Source of the DNA: Devosia neptuniae
GTDB taxonomy: Bacteria; Pseudomonadota; Alphaproteobacteria; Rhizobiales; Devosiaceae
Reading direction: 5' to 3'
Assembly: GCF_025452235.1 (NCBI RefSeq)
Contig: NZ_CP104965.1
Location: 3,902,501 to 3,966,500, forward strand
DNA: 64,000 nt
In this document: one piece after another, positions 20,639-29,761 of the stretch
How the letters are laid out: every line of letters begins with the position of its first letter
How positions within the stretch are numbered: position 1 is the stretch's first letter
The notes under the pieces: model-generated
The model's database searches: none
Told to the model about the DNA's origin: nothing
The model's input: the letters and a program-made list of their open reading frames with translations, nothing else
Made by a program: the position numbers and the translations under genes

Positions 20639-20812
20639 CGTGATGCATCACCCTGGAAGCCCGTTCGCACGCGAATGCGACGGGTCTTGTCATCGATTTG
20701 GCGCCAAACGCTGGGCCCGTTGTTGGCCGCATTGTTCGCATGCGGCCATGCAAAGGCAATAGCCCACGCCACGGTTGGCCCGCGATGTGAACGGCTTTGT
20801 TGGCGGAGAAGG

Positions 20813-22081
20813 TCAGTGGACCTTGCGCATCACCAGGGTCGCATTGGTGCCGCCGAACCCGAAGGAGTTGGACAGCGCCACGTTGATCTCTTTCTTGAAG
20901 GCCTTTTTGGGCACAAGATTGATCACCGTTTCGACCGAGGGATTGTCGAGATTGAGGGTGGGCGGCGCGATATTGTCGCGCATGGCCAGCAGCGAGAAAA
21001 TGGCTTCGACCGAACCGGCAGCACCCAGCAAATGGCCGACGGCCGACTTGGTGGAGCTCATGGCAACGGTGGAGGCGGCATCGCCCAGCACGCGGGTGAC
21101 CGAGCCAAGCTCGATCTCGTCACCAAGCGGCGTCGAGGTGCCGTGGGCGTTGATATAGTCGATTTCGGACGGAGTGATGCCGGCGCGCTTGATGGCGGCC
21201 TGCATGCAGCGGTAGCCGCCATCGCCGTCCTCGGAGGGAGCGGTGATGTGATAGGCGTCGCCGGACAGGCCGTAGCCGATGATTTCGCCATAGATCTTGG
21301 CGCCGCGGGCCTTAGCCCGCTCATAATCTTCGAGCACGACAATGCCGGCGCCTTCGCCCATGACGAAGCCGTCGCGATCCCTATCATAGGGGCGCGAGGC
21401 AGCGGTCGGATCGTCGTTAAAATTGGTGGAGAGCGCACGGCAAGCGGCAAAGCCGGCCATGGCGAGGCGATTGACGCAGCTTTCGGTGCCGCCGGCAACC
21501 ATCACGTCGGCATCGCCCAGGGCAATCAGCCGGGCCGCATCGCCGATGGCGTGGGCGCCAGTCGAGCAGGCGGTGACCACCGAATGGTTCGGCCCCTTGA
21601 GACCGAAGCGAATCGACACCTGGCCTGAAGCCAGATTGATCAAGCGGCCCGGAATGAAGAAGGGGCTGATGCGGCGCGGACCCTTTTCGTGCAGGGTGAT
21701 GGAGGCTTCATAGATGCCTCCGACCCCACCGATGCCAGAGCCGATCAGGACGCCGGTGCGTTCCTGATCTTCCTGGGTCTTGGGTTCGACGCCCGCATCC
21801 TGGATGGCCTGGGTTGCAGCGGCCATGGCGTAGACGATGAAATCGTCGACCTTGCGCTGCTCCTTGGTGTCCATCCAATCGTCGGGATTGTACTTGCCGT
21901 CGGCATAGTCGCCGCGCGGCAAACGGTGGGCAATCTGGCAAGCGATATCGTCGACCCGGAAGTCGTCGATGCGCTTGGCGCCGCTTTTGCCGGCCAAAAT
22001 ATTGGCCCAGGTGGCTTCAACTCCGCAACCGAGGGGCGTAACGAGGCCCAATCCGGTAACGACGACGCGGCGCAATTCCAT
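20813..22081 (-). CDS. fabF: 3-oxoacyl-ACP synthase II
   Basis: Condensing enzyme that elongates acyl-ACP with malonyl-ACP. 422 residues starting MELRRVVVTGLGLVTPLG. The active-site Cys lies in VVTACSTGAHAIGDA, with the two catalytic His residues in NAHGTSTPLGD and KSAVGHLLGAAG, and the C-terminal NSFGFGGTNATL loop. It follows acpP by 33 bases within the fabD-fabG-acpP-fabF cluster. Confidence 0.97.
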   Translation of the reverse strand: MELRRVVVTGLGLVTPLGCGVEATWANILAGKSGAKRIDDFRVDDIACQIAHRLPRGDYADGKYNPDDWMDTKEQRKVDDFIVYAMAAATQAIQDAGVEPKTQEDQERTGVLIGSGIGGVGGIYEASITLHEKGPRRISPFFIPGRLINLASGQVSIRFGLKGPNHSVVTACSTGAHAIGDAARLIALGDADVMVAGGTESCVNRLAMAGFAACRALSTNFNDDPTAASRPYDRDRDGFVMGEGAGIVVLEDYERAKARGAKIYGEIIGYGLSGDAYHITAPSEDGDGGYRCMQAAIKRAGITPSEIDYINAHGTSTPLGDEIELGSVTRVLGDAASTVAMSSTKSAVGHLLGAAGSVEAIFSLLAMRDNIAPPTLNLDNPSVETVINLVPKKAFKKEINVALSNSFGFGGTNATLVMRKVH

Positions 22082-22114
22082 ACTCTACCTGCCTATCCCA
22101 GCTGGCCCTAAGGC

Positions 22115-22351
22115 TTAGCCGACGGCCTTGGTGAGGAAGGAAACAGCATCACCGAAAGTCTGGATCGACTCGGCGGCATCATCCGGAATCTCGACCGAGA
22201 ATTCTTCTTCGAAAGCCATCACCAGCTCGACCTGATCGAGCGAATCGGCGCCCAGATCGTCGATGAAGCTGGCCTTTTCGACCACTTTCTCGGCATCCAC
22301 ATTGAGGTGTTCCACAACGATCTTGCGGACCCGATCAGCGACATCGCTCAT
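22115..22351 (-). CDS. acpP: Acyl carrier protein
   Basis: 78-residue acidic carrier of the growing fatty acyl chain. The phosphopantetheine attachment Ser is in [18 protein letters not shown]. Helical pattern and length are typical. It lies between fabG (215 bases upstream) and fabF. The larger gap before it suggests its own promoter in addition to read-through. Confidence 0.97.
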   Translation of the reverse strand: MSDVADRVRKIVVEHLNVDAEKVVEKASFIDDLGADSLDQVELVMAFEEEFSVEIPDDAAESIQTFGDAVSFLTKAVG

Positions 22352-22566
22352 ATTTGACTTCCCTTTTAGAAATCGACGTTTCGTTTCGCTTCTTATTGGC
22401 GCAATGCCAAATCTTCAAGCATGGTTTTGGCCTGCACAGAGGCAATGTAAGCGGCCTTTCCGGCGCTCGCAAGACGGACCGGCAGAGGTTACCGCGGGGC
22501 GGGGTAGCACGTTTTTTCGAGGTTAGCCATAAGGCGCACCTCCCTAAAACCGGGCTTTTCCGCAGA

Positions 22567-23304
22567 TCAGATCATCGCCATGCCACCATTTACGTTCAAC
22601 GTGTGCCCCGTGACATAGGCCGCAGCGTCGCTCGCAAGGAAGACTGCACAACCCGCAATTTCCTGTGCAGTTCCCAAACGACCGGCAGGAATTGTCCCCA
22701 GGATAGCGTCGCGCTGCTTGTCATTGAGCTCATCGGTCATGGCCGAAGCGATGAAACCGGGGGCGATGGAATTGACGGTGATACCGCGCGAGGCGACTTC
22801 GTGGGCCAGCGCCTTGTTCATGCCGATCAGGCCGGCCTTGGAGGCGGCGTAATTGCCCTGCCCCGGATTGCCCATGACGCCGACGACCGAGGAAATGCCG
22901 ATGATGCGGCCATAGCGCTGCTTCATCATTCCGCGCAACACGGCACGGGTCAGGTGGAAAGCGGCGGTGAGATTGACCGCCAGCACCTCGTCCCATTCCT
23001 CATTCTTCATGCGCATGAAGAGATTGTCGCGCGTCATGCCGGCATTGTTGACCAGGATATCGATGCCGCCCATGGCCGCTTCGGCGGCGGGCACGAGCTT
23101 GTCGACGTCATGAAGCTCGGACAGGTTGCAGGGCAGGATCGGGCTGTCCTTGCCGATTTCCTTGGCCACGTCTTCGAGGGCGCCAACGCGGGTGCCGCTG
23201 AGGGCAACGGTGGCGCCGGCTTCGGCCAGGGCCTTGGCGATTTCGCGGCCAATGCCGCCGCTGGCGCCAGTTACCAGGGCACGCTTGCCAGTCAAATCAA
23301 ACAT
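22567..23304 (-). CDS. fabG: 3-oxoacyl-ACP reductase
   Basis: NADPH-dependent reductase of fatty-acid elongation. 245-residue SDR: TGASGGIGREIA cofactor loop, NNAGMTRDN, the catalytic Ser in GISSVVGVMGNPGQ and YAASK (Tyr/Lys), ending HTLNVNGGMAMI. Located 57 bases after fabD. Confidence 0.97.
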   Translation of the reverse strand: MFDLTGKRALVTGASGGIGREIAKALAEAGATVALSGTRVGALEDVAKEIGKDSPILPCNLSELHDVDKLVPAAEAAMGGIDILVNNAGMTRDNLFMRMKNEEWDEVLAVNLTAAFHLTRAVLRGMMKQRYGRIIGISSVVGVMGNPGQGNYAASKAGLIGMNKALAHEVASRGITVNSIAPGFIASAMTDELNDKQRDAILGTIPAGRLGTAQEIAGCAVFLASDAAAYVTGHTLNVNGGMAMI

Positions 23305-23361
23305 TTAGGTCTCCTCCACGGAGAAAGTGAATCAAGGGCTTCAAGGCCTCGATCAAGTTGC

Positions 23362-24312
23362 TTAAGCGGTGAGTTCGGCGACGAAAGCGTCGATATCGGC
23401 CGGGGTGCCGATCGCGCTGGCGATGGCCTCGGCATTGATGCGCTTGGCGAGGCCGGTGAGGACCTTGCCGGTACCCAGTTCATGCAGGTGGGTCACACCG
23501 GCTTCGGTGGTGAGCCAGGTGACGCTTTCGGACCATTTGACGTCGCCGGTAACCTGTTCGACCAGACGGCGGCGGATTTCGGCGGGATCGGAAATCGGGG
23601 CGGCCAGCACATTGGCGACCACCGGCACGACGGGCGCGCGCATTTCGACTTCCGCCAAGGCGATTTCCATGGCTTCGGCGGCCGGCTGCATCAGCGAACA
23701 ATGGAACGGCGCGCTGACCGGCAGCAGCAGAGCGCGCTTGGCGCCTTTGGCCTTGGCGATCTCCACGGCGCGTTCCACAGCAGCGATATTGCCGGAGACC
23801 ACGACCTGGCCGGGGGCATTGTCATTGGCGAGATCGCAGACCTCGCCCTGGGCGGCTTCTTCAGCGACGGCGCGAGCGGTTTCGAAATCGAGGCCGAGCA
23901 ATGCGGCCATGGCGCCATGGCCCACCGGGACGGCTTTCTGCATGGCCTGGCCACGCGTCTTGAGCAGGCGGGCAGTGTCGGACAAAGAGAATGTTCCGGC
24001 GGCGCAGAGCGCGGAATATTCGCCGAGCGAATGGCCGGCGACATAGGCCGCGTGATCGGCGAGCTTGATGCCCTTGGATTCGAGCACGCGAATGACGGCG
24101 AGGCTGACCGCCATCAAAGCCGGCTGGGCATTCTCGGTGAGGCGCAGGATATCGTCGGGGCCTTCGAACATGATGGCCGAAAGACGCTGATTGAGCGCCT
24201 CGTCAACTTCCTGAAACACGGCGCGTGCCTCGGGATAGGCCGCTGCAAGATCCTTGCCCATGCCGACAGCCTGACTGCCCTGGCCGGGAAATGTGAATGC
24301 GCGCTTGGTCAT
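23362..24312 (-). CDS. fabD: Malonyl-CoA:ACP transacylase
   Basis: Loads malonate on ACP. 316 residues beginning MTKRAFTFPGQGSQAVGMG, with the nucleophile Ser in GHSLGEYSALCAAG and the catalytic His in SAPFHCSLMQPA. The start at 24312 gives the canonical N-terminus; the upstream in-frame extension is not family-like. It is first in the fab run. Confidence 0.97.
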   Translation of the reverse strand: MTKRAFTFPGQGSQAVGMGKDLAAAYPEARAVFQEVDEALNQRLSAIMFEGPDDILRLTENAQPALMAVSLAVIRVLESKGIKLADHAAYVAGHSLGEYSALCAAGTFSLSDTARLLKTRGQAMQKAVPVGHGAMAALLGLDFETARAVAEEAAQGEVCDLANDNAPGQVVVSGNIAAVERAVEIAKAKGAKRALLLPVSAPFHCSLMQPAAEAMEIALAEVEMRAPVVPVVANVLAAPISDPAEIRRRLVEQVTGDVKWSESVTWLTTEAGVTHLHELGTGKVLTGLAKRINAEAIASAIGTPADIDAFVAELTA

Positions 24313-24520
24313 AGTGCCCCCTGTGGCATCGCAGTTAGACAAACGTTGAGCGGTCTGTCCAGTTGCGCGGCGTTTGCCGGGAGTGTGTGGCAGAGTCAAG
24401 GCGGCACGGTGGCAAAACCATTTCGCGAGCGCGCGCAGCCGCACGTGTGACTGCGTTTACTCTCACCCGCGAGAGGCGTATTTTAGCTTCTGTGACAGGC
24501 TCTCAGAAAGGGAGGAAGTT

Positions 24521-24901
24521 ATGCTCACAGATCATCGTGCCTACGCGACCATCCCGGCTGCAGACATGGACCGCGCAAAATCCTGGTATCGCGACAAACT
24601 TGGCCTCACCCCGGCAATGGAAGACCAGATGGGGTGCATGTACAAGGTCGGCGGGGGCACCAGCTTCCTGCTCTATCCCACGCCCAATGCCGGCAAAGCA
24701 CCTAATACCCTGCTGTCCTTTACCACCGACGATGTGGAGGCAGAGGTGCAGGATATGCGGCGGCATGGCGTCAAGTTCGAGGACTATGACATGCCGGGGC
24801 TCAAGACGGTGGACGGCATAGCCACGATGGGCAAGTTCCACGCCGCCTGGTTCAAGGATTCCGAAGGCAATATCCTGGCCGTTGGCGACGAGCCAAACTG
24901 A
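24521..24901 (+). CDS. VOC (glyoxalase/bleomycin-resistance fold) protein
   Basis: A 126-residue single-domain VOC protein: TIPAADMDRAKSWYRDKLGL, then DVEAEVQDMRRHGVKFEDYD and the closing AWFKDSEGNILAVGD, which supplies the usual metal-ligand position. Function is unknown; such proteins range from dioxygenases to metabolite binders. The start at 24521 has GGAGG just upstream. It is a single gene divergent from fabD. A second, distinct VOC gene is at 45771. Confidence 0.85.
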   Translation: MLTDHRAYATIPAADMDRAKSWYRDKLGLTPAMEDQMGCMYKVGGGTSFLLYPTPNAGKAPNTLLSFTTDDVEAEVQDMRRHGVKFEDYDMPGLKTVDGIATMGKFHAAWFKDSEGNILAVGDEPN

Positions 24902-24913
24902 ACTCCCGCAAGT

Positions 24914-24944
24914 GAACCGGGCATGCGTTCGACCTGCCCGGTTC
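24914..24944 (+). terminator. Stem-loop after the VOC gene
   Basis: Perfect 10-base arms GAACCGGGCA / TGCCCGGTTC with an 11-base loop, starting 13 bases past the VOC stop. No T run follows, so the terminator call is moderate. Confidence 0.4.
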
Positions 24945-25040
24945 GTGGCAATACCCGTTTCTGCTTGATCTCGGGCGGGTTTCCCCCTATTGGGACGCCA
25001 GCAATTCGTTTGGCCGGGGGCTGAACGGAGGGTTTGTCGT

Positions 25041-25069
25041 TTGAAAGAATGGCAAATAGGGCTTATGCT
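25041..25069 (+). promoter_or_regulatory. Sigma-70-type promoter for rpsF operon
   Basis: TTGAAA at 25041-25046, 17-base spacer, TATGCT at 25064-25069, followed by about 110 bases of leader to the rpsF start. The boxes are close to consensus and correctly spaced. The leader could host r-protein autoregulation, but no specific structure was recognised. Confidence 0.5.
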
Positions 25070-25180
25070 CGGCCTCCCGTGTTCCCGCTCTTTGCAAGAC
25101 TGCTTTGATGCCTTTCCGGCTTCAAGGAGGCTCCGCGCCAGACATTGCATGTGTGTTAAACCACGAAGGAAGGCGCATTC

Positions 25181-25591
25181 ATGGCCCTTTACGAGCATAT
25201 CTTCCTGGCGCGCCAGGACGTATCGCAGCAGCAGGTTGAAGAACTGACCGCTGCGCTGACCGAAGTCCTCGCCTCTGGCGGCGGCAAGGTCACCAAGAAC
25301 GAATATTGGGGCCTCAAGGGTCTCTCCTACCGCATCCGCAAGAACCGCAAGGCTCACTACACGCTGATGAACATCGACGCGCCGGCCCCTGCCGTTGCCG
25401 AGATGGAGCGCCAGATGCGCATCAATGAAGACATCCTGCGCTTCATGACCGTGCGTGTCGACGAGCTGGAAGAAGGCCCATCTGCCATGATGCAGAAGCG
25501 TGATCGCGACGACCGTGACGGCACCCGTCCGGATCGTGGTGGCGAACGCGGTGGCTTTGCCGGTGGCGAACGCCGCCCGCGCCGTTTCTAA
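25181..25591 (+). CDS. rpsF: 30S ribosomal protein S6
   Basis: 136 residues beginning [15 protein letters not shown]. It has the S6 core [24 protein letters not shown] and [17 protein letters not shown]. The C-terminus is extended by an Asp/Arg/Gly-rich tail ([18 protein letters not shown]), common in alphaproteobacteria. S6 binds 16S rRNA together with S18, the next gene. Confidence 0.97.
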   Translation: MALYEHIFLARQDVSQQQVEELTAALTEVLASGGGKVTKNEYWGLKGLSYRIRKNRKAHYTLMNIDAPAPAVAEMERQMRINEDILRFMTVRVDELEEGPSAMMQKRDRDDRDGTRPDRGGERGGFAGGERRPRRF

Positions 25592-25609
25592 TATAAGGAC
25601 CGAAAAGCT

Positions 25610-25864
25610 ATGGCTATCAAAGACCTGACCACTGCCCAAGCCCGCCGTCCGTTCCAGCGCCGCCGCAAGACCTGCCCGTTCTCGGGTGAAGGCGCGCCAA
25701 AGATCGACTACAAGGATGTGCGCCTGCTGAGCCGCTATGTTTCCGAGCGCGGCAAGATCGTGCCGAGCCGCATCACCGCCGTTTCGGCGCTGAAGCAGCG
25801 TGAACTGGCACGGGCGATCAAGCGTGCCCGCTTCATCGGCATCATGCCGTATGCCGTCCAGTAA
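25610..25864 (+). CDS. rpsR: 30S ribosomal protein S18
   Basis: 84 residues, basic. [15 protein letters not shown] contains the conserved N-terminal region with the Cys-Pro-Phe, followed by [25 protein letters not shown] and [11 protein letters not shown]. It is 18 bases after rpsF in the S6-S18-L9 operon. Confidence 0.98.
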   Translation: MAIKDLTTAQARRPFQRRRKTCPFSGEGAPKIDYKDVRLLSRYVSERGKIVPSRITAVSALKQRELARAIKRARFIGIMPYAVQ

Positions 25865-25977
25865 GTTCGCTGGGCTGGCGATCTAGCGGCGGTTCGCTGC
25901 GCTTCCGGTGCTCACGTACATTAGTACGTTCCGCTCCGGTTCTCGCGAACCACCACTATCTCATCCAGCCCAACGAC
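25865..25977. repeat. Hairpin repeat with conserved core, copy 1
   Basis: A 49-base core at 25897-25945 (CTGCGCTTCCGGTGCTCACG then a TAC-n-TTAGTACGTTCCGCTCCGG segment) is nearly identical to one at 44490-44538. Outside the core, left and right flanks are complementary to each other (for instance TGGGCTGG with CCAGCCCA, GGTTCGC with GCGAACC) but differ from the flanks of the other copy. It lies inside the ribosomal protein operon between rpsR and rplI, so it would form a long hairpin in the mRNA. Confidence 0.7.
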
Positions 25978-26091
25978 TTCCTGTTTGGCCTACTTGTGCC
26001 TCTCAATTTTTCGAGGGGCGCAAAGCTGGGGTTGCGGATGGTCCGTGGCTCCTAACCGTCCGTGAGACGGGACAGCCCAAAGGAATCTCAA

Positions 26092-26664
26092 ATGAAAGTC
26101 ATTCTGCTCGAGCGCATTGGTCGCACCGGCTCCATCGGCGACGAAGTCAGCGTGAAGGACGGTTTTGCCCGTAACTTCCTGCTGCCGCAGGGCAAGGCGC
26201 TGCGCGCCACTGCCGCCAATCGCCAGAAGTTCGAAGCTGAGCGCGCTCACATCGAACAGCGCAATGAAGACCGCCGCAAGTCGGCTGCCGGCATTGCCGA
26301 AGGTCTGGACGGCAAGGTCGTCGTGATCATCCGCCAGGCCGGCGAAACCGGCCAGCTCTACGGTTCGGTCGCTTCGCGCGATATCGTGGAAGCCCTGGCT
26401 GCCGAAGGTTTCACCGTGCAGCGTTCGCAGATCGACCTGGCAGACCCGATCAAGTCGGTTGGCGTGCACACTGTGCCGCTGAACCTGCATTCGGAAGTTG
26501 CCGTGTCGATCTCGGTCAACGTCGCCCGCTCGGAAGACGAAGCGGCTCGCCAGAGCGCTGGTGAAGACGTGACCGTCACCCAGTATGAAGACGACGTTGA
26601 AGGCGACTTCGCTGCCGGCCAGAAGGACGCGCAGCAGGACGATCGTTTCGACGACGAAGTCTAA
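26092..26664 (+). CDS. rplI: 50S ribosomal protein L9
   Basis: 190 residues: [19 protein letters not shown] with [16 protein letters not shown] (the rRNA-binding N-domain), then the long helix and C-domain. An acidic, Asp/Gln-rich tail ([13 protein letters not shown]) extends it beyond the typical 150 residues, as in related alphaproteobacteria. The start at 26092 matches the family N-terminus. It closes the rpsF operon and is followed by a strong terminator. Confidence 0.97.
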   Translation: MKVILLERIGRTGSIGDEVSVKDGFARNFLLPQGKALRATAANRQKFEAERAHIEQRNEDRRKSAAGIAEGLDGKVVVIIRQAGETGQLYGSVASRDIVEALAAEGFTVQRSQIDLADPIKSVGVHTVPLNLHSEVAVSISVNVARSEDEAARQSAGEDVTVTQYEDDVEGDFAAGQKDAQQDDRFDDEV

Positions 26665-26684
26665 GATCCATCATAGATCATTTG

Positions 26685-26718
26685 AAAAGGCCGGGCACTT
26701 GTTGCCCGGCCTTTTTTG
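26685..26718 (+). terminator. Intrinsic terminator of the rpsF-rpsR-rplI operon
   Basis: Stem AAAGGCCGGGCA / TGCCCGGCCTTT with a short loop, followed by a run of T. Classic rho-independent form, 20 bases after rplI. Confidence 0.9.
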
Positions 26719-27198
26719 TTATGGGCGCTCGGCAAAATTCTTGATGCCGATCAGCCAGGATTGGATGCGTTCGGCCAGTTGAGAATTGTTGAGCTGGACC
26801 GCGGCCACGATTGGTCCATCCATCGACTCGGCGGCAGAAATGCGCGTGAGTGCGGGGCCTAGCAGCTCGAAGGCATAGACATGCACCGCTGCGAGGCCCG
26901 GCGCCGTCGTGGTCCAGGTCAAGCGACGCTCAGGGTCCACAATGGCGAACCGCGAGGTGACCACCACCTCCCCCGTGCGCCACGTGAAGACGCCCCCAGG
27001 AGCCGCTGCTTCGGCTCGCGACACGGTGTTGATATCGGCGCGGATCGCCGGCCAGTTGGTCACGTCACTGAGTACGACCCATACGCGGTCCACAGGGGCC
27101 TCTACCACAATGCTGCCCACCGCCTGAACTGGCGCGTGGTTGTCTATCTCGCCAGCCAAGGCCAGAAGCTCGTGCGATGTCGGCTGTTGCATTTCCAT
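26719..27198 (-). CDS. SRPBCC (START-like) domain protein
   Basis: 159 residues with the polyketide-cyclase/SRPBCC pattern: GSIVVEAPVDRVWVVLSDVTNWPAIRAD, RTGEVVVTSRFAIVDPERRLTWTT, ending in a long helix. These proteins form a hydrophobic ligand pocket; the ligand is not known. The start at 27198 is chosen because GAGGAG sits seven bases upstream, while the alternative TTG lies inside that ribosome-binding site. It is divergent from a TetR-type regulator with an operator-like palindrome between them, suggesting control by it. Confidence 0.82.
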   Translation of the reverse strand: MEMQQPTSHELLALAGEIDNHAPVQAVGSIVVEAPVDRVWVVLSDVTNWPAIRADINTVSRAEAAAPGGVFTWRTGEVVVTSRFAIVDPERRLTWTTTAPGLAAVHVYAFELLGPALTRISAAESMDGPIVAAVQLNNSQLAERIQSWLIGIKNFAERP

Positions 27199-27225
27199 CC
27201 AGAAACTCCTCAATCATACATCATA

Positions 27226-27240
27226 CGATACACCGTATCG
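27226..27240. promoter_or_regulatory. Operator-like palindrome between SRPBCC and tetR-type genes
   Basis: CGATACACCGTATCG: perfect 6-base arms around ACC, 28 bases upstream of the SRPBCC start and about 90 from the regulator start. Size and place suit a TetR-family operator; binding is inferred. Confidence 0.5.
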
Positions 27241-27329
27241 CTTTGGTTGTTGAGGGTCAACGGAATGGCAAAATGTCTGGTCAAACGGGCTTACGCTTGT
27301 ATCTTGCAGCCAAGGGGTGATCTGGCGAC

Positions 27330-28097
27330 ATGATTGAACGAGGCGAAATAGCAACGGATCTGGGGCGGACGCAGGCCCTGTTGTGGAGTTCGCATAGTCG
27401 GCCGGTGGGGCGCAGCGGGAAAAGCGTTGGCGATTTCGTCGCCGCTGCCGTGAGCCTGGTGCAGGAGCAGGGCGTGAACGCCCTTTCGATGCGCGCCGTA
27501 GCGGCCAAGCTCGGCGTCAGGACGATGGCGACTTATAGTTTCGCACCGGGCAAGGCTGACCTGGTCGCGCTGATGGTCGATCATGCCTATCGCGACCTCT
27601 ATGCTGGCGGCGCGCCCTCTACGGCGGACTGGCGCGAGGGCCTGCGCACCGTGGCGCATACCAACCGTGCCCTGCACCTGGCACATCCATGGCTGCAGGA
27701 ATTGCAAGCAATCCGCTCGCCCATGGGGCCGCATGAAATGCGCAAGCACGAGCTTGAACTGGCGCCGATCGAGGGCATCGGCCTGACCGACCCCGAAATG
27801 GACCAAACCCTGTCGCAGCTCCTAGCCCAGGTAGCCCATGCCGCGCGGATGGAGAATCGCTTGCGCGCCGAGCAAGGCGAAACGGGTCTGGAAGACGGCG
27901 AATGGTGGGTGCAGGCCATGCCGGTGCTAGAGCGTTTGGTCGATCCCAAGATGTTCCCGCTATCGGTTCGGGTCGGCACAGCCGCCACAGCGGCACGATC
28001 GGGCCAGTTCTGGGGCCAGGAGGTCTTCGAATTTGGGCTGGAACGCCTGCTGGACGGCGTCGAAGTGCTCGTACAGCGCCGTAAAGCGAGCCGCTAG
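27330..28097 (+). CDS. TetR/AcrR family transcriptional regulator
   Basis: 255 residues. The N-terminal helix-turn-helix is at about residues 30-75 (VGDFVAAAVSLVQEQGVNALSMRAVAAKLGVRTMATYSF), with the TetR-type recognition helix. The C-terminal half resembles the tetracycline-repressor C-terminal domain class (WREGLRTVAHTNRALHLAHPW). It is probably the repressor of the divergent SRPBCC gene and of itself through the palindrome at 27226. Effector unknown. Confidence 0.85.
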   Translation: MIERGEIATDLGRTQALLWSSHSRPVGRSGKSVGDFVAAAVSLVQEQGVNALSMRAVAAKLGVRTMATYSFAPGKADLVALMVDHAYRDLYAGGAPSTADWREGLRTVAHTNRALHLAHPWLQELQAIRSPMGPHEMRKHELELAPIEGIGLTDPEMDQTLSQLLAQVAHAARMENRLRAEQGETGLEDGEWWVQAMPVLERLVDPKMFPLSVRVGTAATAARSGQFWGQEVFEFGLERLLDGVEVLVQRRKASR

Positions 28098-28274
28098 CCT
28101 GCGACTCATGCCATGCTGCTGCCTTGCTCACATGCAAGCAACGCTATTCACATTCCCCGTTGTCCCCAGTGTTCACAGGACCGGGTCAGGGCGTGTTAAC
28201 CCCTCCTCCGGTAGGTCGAGACTCTGGCCCGCATCGCGTGGTTAAGAAAGGTTAACGTCGTTAGGGAGGCTAAG

Positions 28275-29759
28275 ATGGCAGAGATCGCACGGCTGCATAG
28301 TGCCGAGGAAAAATCCTTCCGCCTGGCCCCGCACAATGTGGAGGCCGAGCAGGCGCTGTTGGGCGCTATCCTGCTGAACAATGACGCGTTCTATCGGGTG
28401 TCCGACTTCCTCGAGCCCGAGCATTTCTACGAGCCGATCCACCGCGACATCTATGAGCTGGTGGGCAAGATCATCCGCGCCGGCAAATCGGCTGACCCGA
28501 CCACCATCAAGACCCACCTGCCCGACCAGTTGCTGCCTGAAATGACCATGGCGCAATATCTGGCGCGCCTGGCGGCGGAAGCCACCACCGTTATCAACGC
28601 AGCCGATTACGGCCAGGCCATCTATGATCTGGCGATTCGCCGCAGCCTGATTCTGGTTGGCGAGGAGATGGTGTCGGAAGCCTACGAATCCGATGTCGAG
28701 ATGACGCCGGTCAAGCAGATCGAAAAGGTCGAAGGCGCGCTGTTTCAACTAGCCGAGAAGGGCCGCTATGATGGCGGCTTCCAGGCGTTCGGCACGGCGC
28801 TACAGGCCTCCATCCGCATGGCGGGCGAGGCTTATCAGCGTGACGGGGGCCTGTCGGGCATCGCGACAGCGCTCGATGACCTGGACCGGCAGATGGGCGG
28901 CTTGCAGCGCAGCGACTTGATCGTACTGGCCGGACGCCCTGCCATGGGCAAGACCTCGCTGGTGACCAATATCGCGTTCAACGTGGCCAAGGCGTATAAG
29001 AGCGAGGTGCAGGCGGACGGGCATCTGAAAACAGTCAATGGCGGCGTGGTCGGGTTCTTCAGCCTCGAAATGAGTTCGGAACAGCTGGCGACGCGTATCC
29101 TGGCCGAGCAGGCGGAGGTCTCCTCCTCCGATATCCGCCGCGGCAAAATTCACGACAGCCAATTCACCAAGCTGGTCGATGTGTCCAACATGATGAGCGT
29201 GATGCCGCTTTATATCGATGATACCGGCGGTATCTCGGTGGCGCAGCTGGCGGCGCGGGCGCGGCGGCTGAAGCGGCAGAAAGGGCTCGATTGCCTGATC
29301 GTGGATTATCTGCAGCTGCTGACGGGCTCGAGCAAGGCTTCGAGCCAGAACCGCGTGCAGGAATTGACCGAAATCACCACTACGCTCAAGGCGCTGGCCA
29401 AGGAGCTGGAAGTGCCGGTGATTGCGCTATCCCAGCTGTCGCGCCAGGTCGAGTCGCGCGATGACAAGCATCCGCAGCTAGCGGATTTGCGCGAATCGGG
29501 CTCTATCGAGCAGGACGCTGACGTGGTGTTGTTCGTGTATCGCGAAGAATACTATCTCAAGAACAAGGAACCCAAAGAGGGTACGCCCGAGCACTTGGCC
29601 TGGCAGAGCGAGATGGAAAAAGTGCACGGCAAGGCGGAAGTCATCATCGCCAAGCAGCGACACGGCCCCACTGGTACTGTGCAGTTAAGTTTTGAGGCGC
29701 AATTTACCCGCTTCGGCAATCTGGCTCGGGCCGATTATCTTCCCGAGCGCATGGAATAG
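28275..29759 (+). CDS. dnaB: Replicative DNA helicase DnaB
   Basis: Hexameric 5'-3' helicase of the replication fork. 494 residues: N-terminal DnaB domain (PHNVEAEQALLGAILLNN), then a RecA-like domain with Walker A GRPAMGKTSL, Walker B DCLIVDYLQLL and the late SGSIEQDADVVLFVYREEYY. A strong GGGAGG site precedes the ATG. An insertion near residues 240-255 (VQADGHLKTVNGG) is seen in many alphaproteobacterial DnaB proteins. alr starts two bases after its stop. Confidence 0.97.
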   Translation: MAEIARLHSAEEKSFRLAPHNVEAEQALLGAILLNNDAFYRVSDFLEPEHFYEPIHRDIYELVGKIIRAGKSADPTTIKTHLPDQLLPEMTMAQYLARLAAEATTVINAADYGQAIYDLAIRRSLILVGEEMVSEAYESDVEMTPVKQIEKVEGALFQLAEKGRYDGGFQAFGTALQASIRMAGEAYQRDGGLSGIATALDDLDRQMGGLQRSDLIVLAGRPAMGKTSLVTNIAFNVAKAYKSEVQADGHLKTVNGGVVGFFSLEMSSEQLATRILAEQAEVSSSDIRRGKIHDSQFTKLVDVSNMMSVMPLYIDDTGGISVAQLAARARRLKRQKGLDCLIVDYLQLLTGSSKASSQNRVQELTEITTTLKALAKELEVPVIALSQLSRQVESRDDKHPQLADLRESGSIEQDADVVLFVYREEYYLKNKEPKEGTPEHLAWQSEMEKVHGKAEVIIAKQRHGPTGTVQLSFEAQFTRFGNLARADYLPERME

Positions 29760-29761
29760 GC

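Noticed and set aside
19649..21628. 659-residue plus-strand ORF
   Set aside because: Shadow of mltG and fabF on the minus strand.
22354..24450. 698-residue plus-strand ORF
   Set aside because: Shadow of fabG and fabD; Gly/Asp/His-rich composition is typical of an antisense frame in GC-rich DNA.
25926..25944. GTTC-N7-GTTC in the conserved repeat core as a LexA box
   Set aside because: The spacer is GC-rich and the motif belongs to a hairpin repeat rather than a promoter; chance matches are expected in a window this size.
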